Positions 44,974 through 54,404 of a DNA stretch of 64,000 nt are shown here, in pieces. This stretch comes from Spirochaetota bacterium. GTDB lineage: Bacteria > Spirochaetota > UBA4802 > UBA5550. The notes below the pieces were generated by a model. The model was not told the origin of the DNA. It searched no databases and worked only from the letters and a program-made list of their open reading frames with translations. The stretch lies in assembly GCA_016929135.1 (NCBI GenBank), contig JAFGJK010000030.1:1-64000 (forward strand), in the 5' to 3' direction. Numbering within the stretch: position 1 is the stretch's first letter; each line of letters begins with the position of its first letter. The position numbers and the translations under genes are program-made.

Positions 44974-46461
44974 ATGAAAAAACTGAACAAACCGAAGCTC
45001 ACGGAAAAGATACACCGGCACGAGCCGATCAAACTCAGCTTTAAATACATCGACGAGGACATCCTCATCATCACCAACAGCATCCTCGCAAGAATCCTTG
45101 CGGAAACGGACCAGATCTACCTTCTCAACACCGCCATCACCGTGATGCGGGAGATCCTGGTGAACGCCCTCAAGGCGAACGCGAAGCGGGTCTACTTCAA
45201 GAAATTGAACCTGGACATCAATAACCCGCAGGATTACGAGCGGGGGATAGCGGACTTCAAGAACAACATCATCGGTGAATTCGACCTTATCGAGTCCGAC
45301 CTCAACAACAGCGATTACTTCGTGGAGACCCTTTTCCATGAACAGAACATCCGCCTGGTGATTCAGGTCTCGAACAATTCCCCGATCCTGCCGGAGGAGA
45401 TGGAGCGCATCCAGTACCGGATACAGAAGGCGGTGACCCTGAAGGACTTCACCGACGCATACGAGGACATACAGGACAGCACCGAGGGGGCCGGCCTGGG
45501 GATCGTACTCACCATCCTCCTCCTCAACAATATGGGCGTGGACGCAAGAAATTTCAAGATCGCCCGGAAGGGGAACCTCACCGTCACCTCCATCACCATA
45601 CCGCGCGAGCTGAAGCCGCAGGAGGTGGTGACGCTGGTGAAGGAGAAGATACTCGCCGAGATCGAGGGGATCCCCACCTTCCCGGAGAACATCCTCGTGC
45701 TGCAGCGGCTCTGCAACGATCCGGACGCGTCGATCGAAGAGATATCGCGCCGCATCTCCAGCGACCCGGCGCTTACCACAGACATCATCAAGCTCTCCAA
45801 CTCCGCCGGCTTCGTCCCCGGGAAGAGGATCGAGACGGTCTCGACGGCGGTCATGACCATCGGCCTGAAGAACGTGAACGCCATACTCCTTGCATCCAGC
45901 GCCAGGCGGATATTAAACGAGCGGTATACCACATACGAGCAGATCTGGACCCACTGTAACAGGACCGCTTTTTACGCCAGGAGCATCGCCCTGAAGTTCA
46001 AGCTCACCTCCATATACGAGAACGTCTACATCGCCGGCCTGCTCCACGATCTGGGGAAGATCATCCTGCTCGCCACTGACCTGCCCCTCACCGAGAAGAT
46101 CGCGGAGATCGTCCAGGACAGGAAGGGGCCTGCCTCCTCCTCGGTGATCGAGGAGATGGCCATCGGAATAAGCCATTCCACGATCGGCGGTATGGTGGCC
46201 GAAAAATGGTACTTTCCTGACTACCTGGTGGCGGCCATCCGGTACCACCACTCGCCGCAAAATGCGGACGAAAAATTCCGCGACATCGTCTACACGGTGT
46301 ACCTGGCCAACATGATCTGCGGGATCGAGGGGAGGAGGTACTCCTACCCCTACATCGACGACACGGTGCTTGAATACTTCAAGATGGAGGACCCGGAAGA
46401 GTTCGAGAGCTACCGGACCCTCCTGAAAAAACAGTACGAGAACCTGATCACCACGAATTAG
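44974..46461 (+). CDS. HATPase-like domain fused to HDOD signalling domain
   Basis: 495 residues. The first 210 residues look like a histidine-kinase-type ATPase: MREILVNALKAN (Glu60, Asn64, the N box) and a G box GAGLGIVLTILLLNNMG near 172. From about 225 to 440 is an HDOD domain (FPENILVLQRLCNDP, ISSDPALTTDIIKLSNSA, and HD motif GLLHDLGKI). No phosphoacceptor histidine domain is seen, so it is not a normal kinase. HDOD proteins are signalling adaptors in stress and motility. Function unknown, but ATP- or nucleotide-regulated output is plausible. Confidence 0.8.
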   Translation: MKKLNKPKLTEKIHRHEPIKLSFKYIDEDILIITNSILARILAETDQIYLLNTAITVMREILVNALKANAKRVYFKKLNLDINNPQDYERGIADFKNNIIGEFDLIESDLNNSDYFVETLFHEQNIRLVIQVSNNSPILPEEMERIQYRIQKAVTLKDFTDAYEDIQDSTEGAGLGIVLTILLLNNMGVDARNFKIARKGNLTVTSITIPRELKPQEVVTLVKEKILAEIEGIPTFPENILVLQRLCNDPDASIEEISRRISSDPALTTDIIKLSNSAGFVPGKRIETVSTAVMTIGLKNVNAILLASSARRILNERYTTYEQIWTHCNRTAFYARSIALKFKLTSIYENVYIAGLLHDLGKIILLATDLPLTEKIAEIVQDRKGPASSSVIEEMAIGISHSTIGGMVAEKWYFPDYLVAAIRYHHSPQNADEKFRDIVYTVYLANMICGIEGRRYSYPYIDDTVLEYFKMEDPEEFESYRTLLKKQYENLITTN

Positions 46462-46481
46462 CGGGCGCCGCCGCGGCACCG

Positions 46482-48146
46482 CTATTCCCGGACATCCCCC
46501 ATGCCGCCGGTCTGCTCCACCTCTTCGACCCTGGCGTCGATGAACCATACCGGCGGAAAGAAGAGCCCCTCATTCATGTGGTACTGCTTTCTCTGCACGA
46601 CATCGCTCAGGGTGGTCTTCACCAGTGCCGGAACGAAGTCCGACGTGATCCCGCGCACGGTGGGGATGAAGGAGATGCCGTAGGTATCGGCGGGGTTCTT
46701 CCTGATGACGATACCCAGCGGAAAGGGGAAGGGGTACCCCTTCTTCTGGCGGTAGAAGCGCATCTCCCCGGCATCTGCCACGGGGCTCCAGAAGGAGATG
46801 GCGCCGTCGGTGATGAGCACCTTCCCCAGGGGGCCCGCCGAACCGGCACCCCCCCGGAGCGACCGCTCCGCCGCCCTGAGAAGCACCGCGTCGATGTTAT
46901 TGTACAGCTTCCCGGCGTTCAGGACCGGGTTGAAGGTCACCCTGGTGTAGAGGTCCGGCATGTTGTGCGGGTCCGGTGCGATGCCCCGTTTTTCCAAGAA
47001 GATCTCCTCGAAGCGGTCTCCGGCCCTCCGGTTTCTCCGCTGCCTTCCGGAGGCCAGGATCCCGTCCCTCCAGGACTTCACATAGAGGTCCGACCTGAAG
47101 AGTCTCCCCCCCTCCATGTAGAGCTCCACGGCGCCGCCGTCCTTGTCATAGACCCGCTGGTGGTAGGCCACGCCCAGGTTCACTCCCCCCGAGGCGTCGG
47201 CGAGCCGCTCCAGCACCGTGTCCCGATCGTCCCGCATCCCGCCGCCGGAGATCCCGTGCACCGCGATCCCCCGCTTCCCGGCGCGCACCCCGTACTGCGC
47301 TGCCACCCGGGAGTCCGGGAAGCCGGAGGCGGCGATGACGATGATCATCTTCTTCGCCCCCTGACGCCAGGCGATGTTCTTCACCGCGTACTCCAGAGCC
47401 CGGTCGAACCCCCCCGAGGCCCCCGCGGGATTCACGGCGGCGAGTTTTTTCCTGAGCTGGTTCAGGGAGTTGTGCACGGCGAAGCCTGACTGCGCCGCCA
47501 CCTTCTTCGAATAGGGGATGAAGTATATCCTGGAATCGATACCCAGCGTGTCCACCGCCCTTGAGGAGAGGCCGTAGACCGCCCGCCTGACGGAGCCCCA
47601 GTCCCCGCTCATGGCATAGGACATGTCCACCACGAATGCCAGGTCCAGGGTGGAGGCCTCCCGGGCCGCCTTCCTGTCCCGGTACTGCACAAAGGCCTCC
47701 TTCATCTCCGCCTCCGCGAGCTTGAAGAGGGAGCGCGCCGATACCCTGAAGTTCCCGCAGACCCGCCGCTCCGCGGTGCTGAAGAGGACGCTCTCGGAAC
47801 GATAGCTCTTCTTCACCCTCGTGAGCGTCCCCAGGATGATGTAGTCGTAGCGCCCCCGCCTCCCCAAGCGCGACAGGTCATCGGCGGTGATCACCGAGGC
47901 CGGGTCGATCCCCAGGGACCGCATGTCCCCCTCCAGGAGCCCCGGCGACGCGATCACCAGCTCACGCTTCGCCACTACGGCGGCCAGCGACAGGAGCCGC
48001 GCGTACTCGGCCCCCTGCTCCGCGGTGAGGAGCTCCGAGGGGTTCTCCACCCTGTAGGGGAGAATCGCCGTTTCCGCGCGAAGCACGTTCGCCGCGGCGA
48101 GGACCGCGATGAGCGGCAGGATGAGCAGGGATAATGACTTTTTCAT
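46482..48146 (-). CDS. Exported VWA-domain protein
   Basis: 554 residues from ATG 48146. Signal peptide (SLSLLILPLIAVLAAANVLRA), then a first domain with ILGTLTRVKKSYRSES, then a von Willebrand factor A domain starting at LDLAFVVDMSYAMSG. The metal-site motif reads DMSYAMS, so the second serine of the usual DxSxS is Ala and metal binding may be altered. The C-terminal domain is long and unfamiliar. Probably periplasmic or surface. It is divergent from a small membrane protein gene. Function unknown. Confidence 0.75.
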   Translation of the reverse strand: MKKSLSLLILPLIAVLAAANVLRAETAILPYRVENPSELLTAEQGAEYARLLSLAAVVAKRELVIASPGLLEGDMRSLGIDPASVITADDLSRLGRRGRYDYIILGTLTRVKKSYRSESVLFSTAERRVCGNFRVSARSLFKLAEAEMKEAFVQYRDRKAAREASTLDLAFVVDMSYAMSGDWGSVRRAVYGLSSRAVDTLGIDSRIYFIPYSKKVAAQSGFAVHNSLNQLRKKLAAVNPAGASGGFDRALEYAVKNIAWRQGAKKMIIVIAASGFPDSRVAAQYGVRAGKRGIAVHGISGGGMRDDRDTVLERLADASGGVNLGVAYHQRVYDKDGGAVELYMEGGRLFRSDLYVKSWRDGILASGRQRRNRRAGDRFEEIFLEKRGIAPDPHNMPDLYTRVTFNPVLNAGKLYNNIDAVLLRAAERSLRGGAGSAGPLGKVLITDGAISFWSPVADAGEMRFYRQKKGYPFPFPLGIVIRKNPADTYGISFIPTVRGITSDFVPALVKTTLSDVVQRKQYHMNEGLFFPPVWFIDARVEEVEQTGGMGDVRE

Positions 48147-48298
48147 CGTGTTCGATCGCCGTGGCCCGGCGCCGCGGCGCCATGCCATAATGGCGCATCA
48201 TACTGCTTCCACCTGTTATGGCAACAACATTTCCGGCTTCCCCTCGGCGCGGTCCGGCTCCTCCGTGCCGCGCCGAGGTCCGGGGAGACGATAATTTC

Positions 48299-48327
48299 TT
48301 GACAGCCGGCTCCGGCATCGATACACT
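48299..48327 (+). promoter_or_regulatory. Promoter of the small membrane protein gene
   Basis: TTGACA (48299-48304), 17 bp, TACACT (48322-48327), 27 bp before the ATG. Confidence 0.65.
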
Positions 48328-48353
48328 CTGGGAAAAATTCCAGGGAGGATTGA

Positions 48354-48569
48354 ATGGAAAAGATCAAATCGTACATGATGTCAATCGGCGGGTTCATCGC
48401 CGTCGCCGGCATCCTTTCGATAATACTCTCCTTTATCGGGTACAACCTGAGGATCCTCATGTGGATCGACATGTGGGGGCCCACCATGGGATGGATCATT
48501 CGTATCGGCCTGGTGGTCCTGGGCGGCATTCTCTTCATTATCGGAAAGCTCTCCTCCAGGCAGGCATAG
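48354..48569 (+). CDS. 71-residue two-helix membrane protein
   Basis: A small gene with a clear promoter and ribosome site (agggaggattga). The product has two hydrophobic helices (GGFIAVAGILSIILSFIGYNL and WIIRIGLVVLGGILFIIG), joined by a loop with WIDMWGPTMG. No cysteine or signal sequence. I do not recognise the family. It is convergent with the GlgD-like gene, three bases away. Confidence 0.8.
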   Translation: MEKIKSYMMSIGGFIAVAGILSIILSFIGYNLRILMWIDMWGPTMGWIIRIGLVVLGGILFIIGKLSSRQA

Positions 48570-48572
48570 CTT

Positions 48573-49763
48573 CTACCTCTCCGGTGGGGCGCCCCCCGGG
48601 GCCCTGGATGCCACCAGGGACTCCCCATCGTAGAGGAATCTCTTCCTCATGAACTCCTCGCCCAGACCGGATGACACGTAGCAGCCCCCCCCGATTCTCG
48701 CCCCCTCGGCGATCCTGCAGTCCTTGCCGATGAGCGTAACGCTCTCGAAGAGGGAGCGGGGAAAATCCGTATTCTTGATATGCTCCTCGGAGCTGCCGAC
48801 CCTGCAGGAGGCACCGATGTTGTCCCACTGCTCCTCCGGCTCCCTTCTGGTCCGCTCGTCGATGACGGCGCACTCGATCCTGGACCCCTCGCCGATCCTG
48901 ACGTAGGGGAGCAGTATGGAATCTATCACGGTGCTCCCCCTGCCGATATTGACTCCGGGAAAGATGATGGAGTTTTCCACCGTCCCGTTGATGCTGCAGA
49001 AATCGGAGATGAAGGAGCGCCTGACCCTCGCCTCCCTTCCTATCACGGCGTAGCCGTCCGCCAGGATCTTGCTCTGGATGATCTTCTCGTGGTAGAGGAG
49101 CCCGAATATCTCGCTGTTGCGTATGATATCGAAATTCAACGAATAGTAGTCGGTGACGCTCCGCACCGGCCAGTAGTGGCCCTGTATGCTGCTCTTGTCG
49201 ATCCCCCGGTTGATGAGGATGTTGATGATCATCTCGAAGATGTTGGGCGATTCCCGGCGATCCTTCATGGCCTGGTTCACCACCTTCAGGAGCGTCTTCT
49301 GGTCCGCCACGAGGGCTTTGTGTGCCATGGAGTGCTTCCCCTCCACCGGCAGCCGGAAGAGCATTGCCTTGGCCCGCTTCTCCTTGAAGCGCGTCATCAC
49401 CCTGTTGAAGTCGAGTATGGAGGGATTATCTCCATTATAGAGTATATAATAATGGGTGTTGCTGTCCAGAATGAGGTTATAGAAGATGCCGATATCTGAG
49501 TACTTCCTGGAGACCACCTTCACCGGGGGGAACTTCTGGTCATCGAAGGGACCGTAGAGTGAGATGTACTCCTCCAGGTCGTCATCGATGTTGTTGTAGA
49601 GTATGGTGCGCCGCGCCCCGGAGGAGAAGGAATTCCGCAACGTGAAATCCACCACGCGGAACCTGCCGGCGAAAGGGAGCATGTACTGAGACCTGGCCTC
49701 TGTGAGCGAGAGGAGCGATGCGCTCCCGCTCCCGGGGTATGATATGATGGTACAGTCGTTCAT
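48573..49763 (-). CDS. GlgC/GlgD-like nucleotidyltransferase with degenerate catalytic loop
   Basis: About 396 residues. The order is a nucleotidyltransferase-like domain (about 1-260) then left-handed beta-helix repeats (VENSIIFPGVNIGRGSTVIDSILLP, LIGKDCRIAEGARIGGGCYV). This is the layout of ADP-glucose pyrophosphorylase and its GlgD partner. The N-terminal GGxGTRL loop is not recognisable (YPGSGSASLLSLTEAR), so it is probably a regulatory, GlgD-like subunit or a non-catalytic homologue. No glgC or glycogen synthase is adjacent. A start four codons upstream is possible. Confidence 0.75.
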   Translation of the reverse strand: MNDCTIISYPGSGSASLLSLTEARSQYMLPFAGRFRVVDFTLRNSFSSGARRTILYNNIDDDLEEYISLYGPFDDQKFPPVKVVSRKYSDIGIFYNLILDSNTHYYILYNGDNPSILDFNRVMTRFKEKRAKAMLFRLPVEGKHSMAHKALVADQKTLLKVVNQAMKDRRESPNIFEMIINILINRGIDKSSIQGHYWPVRSVTDYYSLNFDIIRNSEIFGLLYHEKIIQSKILADGYAVIGREARVRRSFISDFCSINGTVENSIIFPGVNIGRGSTVIDSILLPYVRIGEGSRIECAVIDERTRREPEEQWDNIGASCRVGSSEEHIKNTDFPRSLFESVTLIGKDCRIAEGARIGGGCYVSSGLGEEFMRKRFLYDGESLVASRAPGGAPPER

Positions 49764-49926
49764 CTGTCCGTGCATCTATGGTGTATGATGCCCCGCACCG
49801 CCGGAGAGCGTTTTCCGGGTATACGGGACGGGCCCCACGGGAATAGCCTGGTGCCCCGCTGCCGCTGTGATTATCATGGTTATTGTTACAAACAGGGACG
49901 ATATCAATCCACTAAAAAAATAATTC

Positions 49927-49955
49927 TTGCACAAAAAATCAATTAAAAAAATAAT
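49927..49955 (+). promoter_or_regulatory. Promoter of the ASKHA-ferredoxin gene
   Basis: TTGCAC (49927-49932), 17 bp, AATAAT (49950-49955), 16 bp before the ATG. Confidence 0.5.
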
Positions 49956-49971
49956 CTGAAGACCGCTATCC

Positions 49972-51504
49972 ATGGAAACGCGCACCGTTACATTGCTCCC
50001 CGGGGGAAGAGCCTTCCCCTTCAGTGAGGGATCGCTCCTCATCGACATCCTGGCCGACGCCGGCGTGCATGTCAATTCCCCCTGCGGCGGCAAGGGGATC
50101 TGCGGCAGGTGCCTTGTCCGCGCCGAGGGGAGCCTCTCGCCGGTCACCCCCCAGGAGGCGAGATTCCTCCGTGAGCCCGGTAGCAGGCTCGCCTGCCTGG
50201 CCAGGGCGACGGGGGACATCACCGTGACGGTCCCGGCGACGGGCTTCGGGGAGCGGGATCACGCCTTCACCGCTGAGCCCGGGGCCCGCTACGGCATGGC
50301 GGTGGACATCGGTACCACCACCATCAAGGCCTCCCTTGTGGACAGGGTCAGCGGCATCGCCAGCCCGGTGGCCACCTCCCTGAATCCCCAGCGGCGCTAC
50401 GGCCACGACGTCATCACCCGCATCGCCGCCTCGGCGGACCCCGAGGTTCACCGGAGGCTGGTGGACCTCCTGAGGGGCGAGATCGCGGCGATGGCGGAGT
50501 ACGCGCTCTCGCTCACCGGCGGCGCCATCGACAGCCTTGCCTTCTCCGGCAATACCGTGATGACCTCGTACCTCCTGGGCCTGGACGTGCGTCCCCTGGG
50601 AGTCTACCCCTACAGGGCGCCGCAGGTTGACTTCTCTGCGGAGTCCCCCGTAGCGATCGGCCTCTCCATGGCGTCCCCGGGGGGCCTGCAGGTGAACCCG
50701 GCGGCCTCGGCCTTCCTGGGGGGCGACCTGGTGGGGGGCCTGGCCCTGCTGCACGGGAGGGGCCTCCGGGAACGGATCTTCTTCATCGACCTGGGGACCA
50801 ACGGGGAGATGTTCCTGTCAGGCGCCGACGGCGAGGTGAGCGCCGCCTCCTGCGCCATGGGGCCGGCCCTGGAGGGGATGAGCATCCATCACGGCATGAC
50901 CGCCTCAGAGGGGGCCATCACCAGGGTGACCCTGGCGGGGGACCGGCTTGCGTGCGGCGTCCTGGGGGGCGGCACCCCGGTGGGGATCAGCGGCACCGGC
51001 ATCATCGATCTCCTGGCGCTCCTCCTGCGCCGCGGGGTGATCGACCGGACCGGCCGGTTCGCGGGGGATGCCGAGCGGGAGGCCCGGGCCCTGGGAATGG
51101 GATGGAACGCCCACGGGAAGGCCCTGGAGCTCCCGGGGGGCGTCCTCTTCACCCAGAGAGACGTCCGGAGCGTCCAGCTCGCCAAGGGGGCGAGCCTGGC
51201 GGCGGCGGCGATGCTCCTCCGGGAGACCGGCACCCCTCCCGACTCGGTGGCCACCGTGGCCATCGCCGGGGCATTCGGCGAGCACATGGACATCGGGAAT
51301 TTCAGGGCCCTGGGGTTCCTGCCGGACTTTCCCGTCGCGGAGTACCGCTTCCTGGGGAACACCAGCCTGCAGTCGGCGGAGCGGTCCTGCCTCGATCCCG
51401 GGTTTCACCGGACGATGACACGCCTGCGGAACGCCATACGGGTGGTGGAGCTGAACGAGCTGGAGGGGTTCAACGAGGCCTACATCAGGGCGCTGGATTT
51501 CTAG
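49972..51504 (+). CDS. ASKHA-domain ferredoxin, corrinoid activation (RACo-like)
   Basis: 510 residues. The N-terminal 80 residues hold a plant-type [2Fe-2S] ferredoxin with cysteines 38, 44, 47 and 75 (CGGKGICGRC and LAC). From about 100 the ASKHA ATPase fold begins: VDIGTTTIKASLVD, FFIDLGTNGEM, GISGTGIIDLLALLL and VAIAGAFGEHMDI. This is the RACo/RamA family, which reductively reactivates cob(II)alamin to cob(I)alamin in methyltransferases. A methyltransferase substrate is not in the window. The only possible corrinoid link here is the B12-type radical SAM protein. Confidence 0.88.
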   Translation: METRTVTLLPGGRAFPFSEGSLLIDILADAGVHVNSPCGGKGICGRCLVRAEGSLSPVTPQEARFLREPGSRLACLARATGDITVTVPATGFGERDHAFTAEPGARYGMAVDIGTTTIKASLVDRVSGIASPVATSLNPQRRYGHDVITRIAASADPEVHRRLVDLLRGEIAAMAEYALSLTGGAIDSLAFSGNTVMTSYLLGLDVRPLGVYPYRAPQVDFSAESPVAIGLSMASPGGLQVNPAASAFLGGDLVGGLALLHGRGLRERIFFIDLGTNGEMFLSGADGEVSAASCAMGPALEGMSIHHGMTASEGAITRVTLAGDRLACGVLGGGTPVGISGTGIIDLLALLLRRGVIDRTGRFAGDAEREARALGMGWNAHGKALELPGGVLFTQRDVRSVQLAKGASLAAAAMLLRETGTPPDSVATVAIAGAFGEHMDIGNFRALGFLPDFPVAEYRFLGNTSLQSAERSCLDPGFHRTMTRLRNAIRVVELNELEGFNEAYIRALDF

Positions 51505-51820
51505 GGGGCATCATACAGAGAAATATCGGCTCACAGCGGCCCCGGAGGGATTTTCCGAGGCACGCCTGTGTTGTTCCTCAATGCACCATTGCGTCCACCT
51601 CTTTTATACAGACAACAGGCTCGTCCCTCTCTTTTTTTCTCGGATTGATATCCTGCCACGATTTCATATAACGGCCGCGGAGAGGCGCTCCCTGGATTGT
51701 ACTTGACAATGAATTACCGTCACACAATACTTGAAGCAATTCGGCATATCCTGAGCCGGTGTATTCGCACGCATACTGTGGCTCCATTGCAATGTATGCG
51801 GTTCTGAATGGGAGTCGAAT
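51505..51820. other. Upstream region of the histidine kinase, with promoter
   Basis: 316 bases without a gene. It holds TTGACA (51703-51708) and AATACT (51726-51731) with a 17-bp spacer, a probable promoter for the kinase about 90 bp downstream. A minus-strand open frame (51787-51578) is not convincing. Confidence 0.5.
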
Positions 51821-52807
51821 ATGAATGCCGGTTGCACACAGAGAATTACGCTTGCGGGGGTAATTCTTTTTTCCCTCGTGCTGACGGGATTGATCGGCAT
51901 CATCGACATAATCACCACCTCGCGATTCAGGCTCTTCTCTCTCTATCTGATCCCGATATTCATCGCGACATATTACTACAACCGCATCTTCGGGCTTGTT
52001 ATGGGCCTGTTATCGTCATTTTTCATATACCTGACAAACGTCAACGGAATCATGCGAATAGATTCGGCACATCTCTGGAACTCGGGCATGATGCTGATTA
52101 TCTACGTGCTGGTTGTATTTCTGATCAACCTTCTCAAGAACCGCGTCGCAGCGGAAAGGAGGAAGGAGAAGAGATACTTTGAAGAAAAGCTGGAGATAAT
52201 CAATAAGAATTTAAAAGACAAGGAGATTCTGATCAGGGAAATCCACCACCGTATGAAAAACAACCTCGCCGAGATCGATTCTCTGATCTCTCTCTCCTCC
52301 GGCGACAGTCAGGATGAAAACCTCGAGGCAATACGGCGGAGACTGCACGTCTACAAGCTGCTCTACGAAAAGCTGACCTACAGCGACCAAAGCAACGATG
52401 AGATATTGCTGAACGACTACCTTTCTGACATATCAGGATACATCCTCGAAAAGGATTCAGAAGACAGGAAAAGGATACAGCTGAAGCTTACCGGCGGAGA
52501 TTTCCCCATCACAATGAAGGCGGCAACCCTCATCGGCCTCATCATCAATGAACTGCTCACGAATTCCCTGCGGCATGCCTTCCCCGGGGATACGAAGGGG
52601 CTGATCCGGATAGAATCGGCCATACGCGGCAGGGTTGTCTCAATGATGTATGAGGACAGCGGTCCCGGTTTCGAGTTCGGCGCGGAGAATAAAACAGGCG
52701 GTCATATCGGGATGCTCTTGATACAGACGCTGACCGAACAGATGCACGGCCGTATGCACTATTCCAGGATGCCGGGACCCCATTTCGATTTCGAATTCAC
52801 TGTCTAA
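51821..52807 (+). CDS. Membrane sensor histidine kinase (HisKA_2 type)
   Basis: 328 residues. Four hydrophobic helices fill residues 8-108 without a large external loop, then a coiled coil. The phosphoacceptor region LIREIHHRMKNNL is typical of HisKA_2/HWE kinases. The ATPase part has LIINELLTNSLRHAF (N box) and DSGPGF. No response regulator lies next to it, so it is an orphan. It is convergent with the Fe-S protein. Confidence 0.9.
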   Translation: MNAGCTQRITLAGVILFSLVLTGLIGIIDIITTSRFRLFSLYLIPIFIATYYYNRIFGLVMGLLSSFFIYLTNVNGIMRIDSAHLWNSGMMLIIYVLVVFLINLLKNRVAAERRKEKRYFEEKLEIINKNLKDKEILIREIHHRMKNNLAEIDSLISLSSGDSQDENLEAIRRRLHVYKLLYEKLTYSDQSNDEILLNDYLSDISGYILEKDSEDRKRIQLKLTGGDFPITMKAATLIGLIINELLTNSLRHAFPGDTKGLIRIESAIRGRVVSMMYEDSGPGFEFGAENKTGGHIGMLLIQTLTEQMHGRMHYSRMPGPHFDFEFTV

Positions 52808-52841
52808 CGGACAGTGCATCAGAGACGCAGCCTGCGGCCGC

Positions 52842-54224
52842 TCATGGGGACGGCACGGTCCCGCCCCTGCATACCAGCCCCATGACAAAGCGAAAGAACC
52901 GGCCATACCCCCTTTGCATTATCCTGCTGTTGAATGTCCAGCGAATGAACCGCAGCAACGGGTACCGCCGGGGGATGAGGGTGCTCCTGGCATCGTCAAA
53001 GGTTATCGTCTCTATGGCGAAATTCTTCTGGAACAGGGATACAATCCACTGGTAGGTTATTATGGCGATCATGTCCCACGCCCGGCGCACATGATCGCGC
53101 GGGGGGTGGACATCCTCCCCCATGGCGATACGCACGATCTCGATGCTGTGGTAGACGTCAATCCTGCTGCCCAGAAGCTCCTTGGCAGCCCAGAGGAGGT
53201 AGATGCACCCGGCGCAGTACGAGACGAGCGCCGAGGCGCCGGTCTCTTCCGCCTCCCGGAACTTCAGCATGCTCGTGTTGATAATCTCAAAGGGCATCGA
53301 TATGTTTCTCTTCCATGAGGCGCCCCTGCCGAAGCCGCAGCAGAGGGCGTTCTGCCTGTTATGACGCATCTCCACTATTCGGCAGCCGCACCGCTTCAGT
53401 ATCTCCCGGTGCGTGTCCCAGACGGCGCTGCCCATGGGTTTGGAATAGCAGTTGTCATGGACGGTAATTGCGATATTGAGGCTCCTGGTTAAGGTTATCC
53501 TGCCCGTATCGAGGGATTCCTTCAGCCATTCGGTGAAATTAATAAAGGGGGTGACGTGGATGACCCCCATCTCACGGGGATGGACGTGAGCGAACATATG
53601 GTAGACGGCGTCAAGGAGAGGAACAGCCGCTTTCGCGCCCCATGCCTGTAAGTCCTCTCTGCACCTCAGGGCGATGTCTCGTACGAGATCGAGGTATCCC
53701 CCCTGGTAAAGGTACGCCCCCCCCTCCCATTGATCCAACATGTCGATGGGCTTGAAGAAACCGAGCAGCGCGCTGCGCCCCAGTATGAAGGGGAAGAGGC
53801 GGGTATAGCTCCCCACCAGAAGGATCGTGTCATCCCTGCCGGGCTCGCCGTTCATCCATTCATCGATCCACCCCCGCTCCTCGGGGGATACAAACAGATT
53901 CAGAAGCTGCCATATGTTCGGCTCATACGTGGGGCAGACAAAACGGTACAGCGGCGGGGCCCCCGTTTTTTTGTACCGTTCGTTCCATCTGCGCTGAATG
54001 AGACCGTAGGGCTTGGCGTCCTTCGGACAATAGATGTCACAGGACATGCAGGAGGTGCACCGGGTCAGGACAATCGTCGAGCCACCCCTCTCGATGAGAT
54101 TGTGCATCTCCGTACGGGCCTCTTCAATCGGCAGCTGCAAAACGGGACACTGGTGGAGGCATTCGCCGCAGCGGTCGCATGCGTCGCCGTTAAATCGGGA
54201 TACCCTCTCCATGGATGATATCAT
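52842..54224 (-). CDS. Fe-S oxidoreductase with two [4Fe-4S] and CCG domains
   Basis: 460 residues from ATG 54224 (cagga in front). Two ferredoxin clusters sit at C16, C19, C22, C26 and C56, C59, C62, C66. The rest resembles the HdrD/GlpC family: cysteine-rich CCG-type motifs CYSKPMG..., ALCCGFGRG and YCAGC. Proteins of this class pass electrons between quinones, thiols or flavoproteins. No partner subunit lies beside it, and the gene is alone on its strand. The exact donor is unknown. Confidence 0.85.
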   Translation of the reverse strand: MISSMERVSRFNGDACDRCGECLHQCPVLQLPIEEARTEMHNLIERGGSTIVLTRCTSCMSCDIYCPKDAKPYGLIQRRWNERYKKTGAPPLYRFVCPTYEPNIWQLLNLFVSPEERGWIDEWMNGEPGRDDTILLVGSYTRLFPFILGRSALLGFFKPIDMLDQWEGGAYLYQGGYLDLVRDIALRCREDLQAWGAKAAVPLLDAVYHMFAHVHPREMGVIHVTPFINFTEWLKESLDTGRITLTRSLNIAITVHDNCYSKPMGSAVWDTHREILKRCGCRIVEMRHNRQNALCCGFGRGASWKRNISMPFEIINTSMLKFREAEETGASALVSYCAGCIYLLWAAKELLGSRIDVYHSIEIVRIAMGEDVHPPRDHVRRAWDMIAIITYQWIVSLFQKNFAIETITFDDARSTLIPRRYPLLRFIRWTFNSRIMQRGYGRFFRFVMGLVCRGGTVPSP

Positions 54225-54379
54225 AGCATCCTGTAAAATATTGTTCAATAACAATATTCAGCGACCAGTAATTATCGATACCCATTCCCCTGAAATGCCC
54301 CCTTGTCTTCGGCGGCCGGGATCACGGGTACAACCATGATGAGACACGGTGGGGCATGAATGACTGATGAAGTTTTACA

Positions 54380-54404
54380 CGGAGACAGGGGCGCGGGGTC
54401 TCCG
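54380..54404 (-). terminator. Hairpin directly after the K+ channel stop
   Basis: Stem cggagac / gtctccg (54380-54386 and 54398-54404), immediately past the stop of the channel gene. No clear T run follows, so it is a weak terminator or mRNA-end hairpin. Confidence 0.5.

Noticed and set aside
51578..51787. 69-codon minus-strand open frame before the histidine kinase
   Set aside because: No ribosome site or motif, and it overlaps the predicted kinase promoter.
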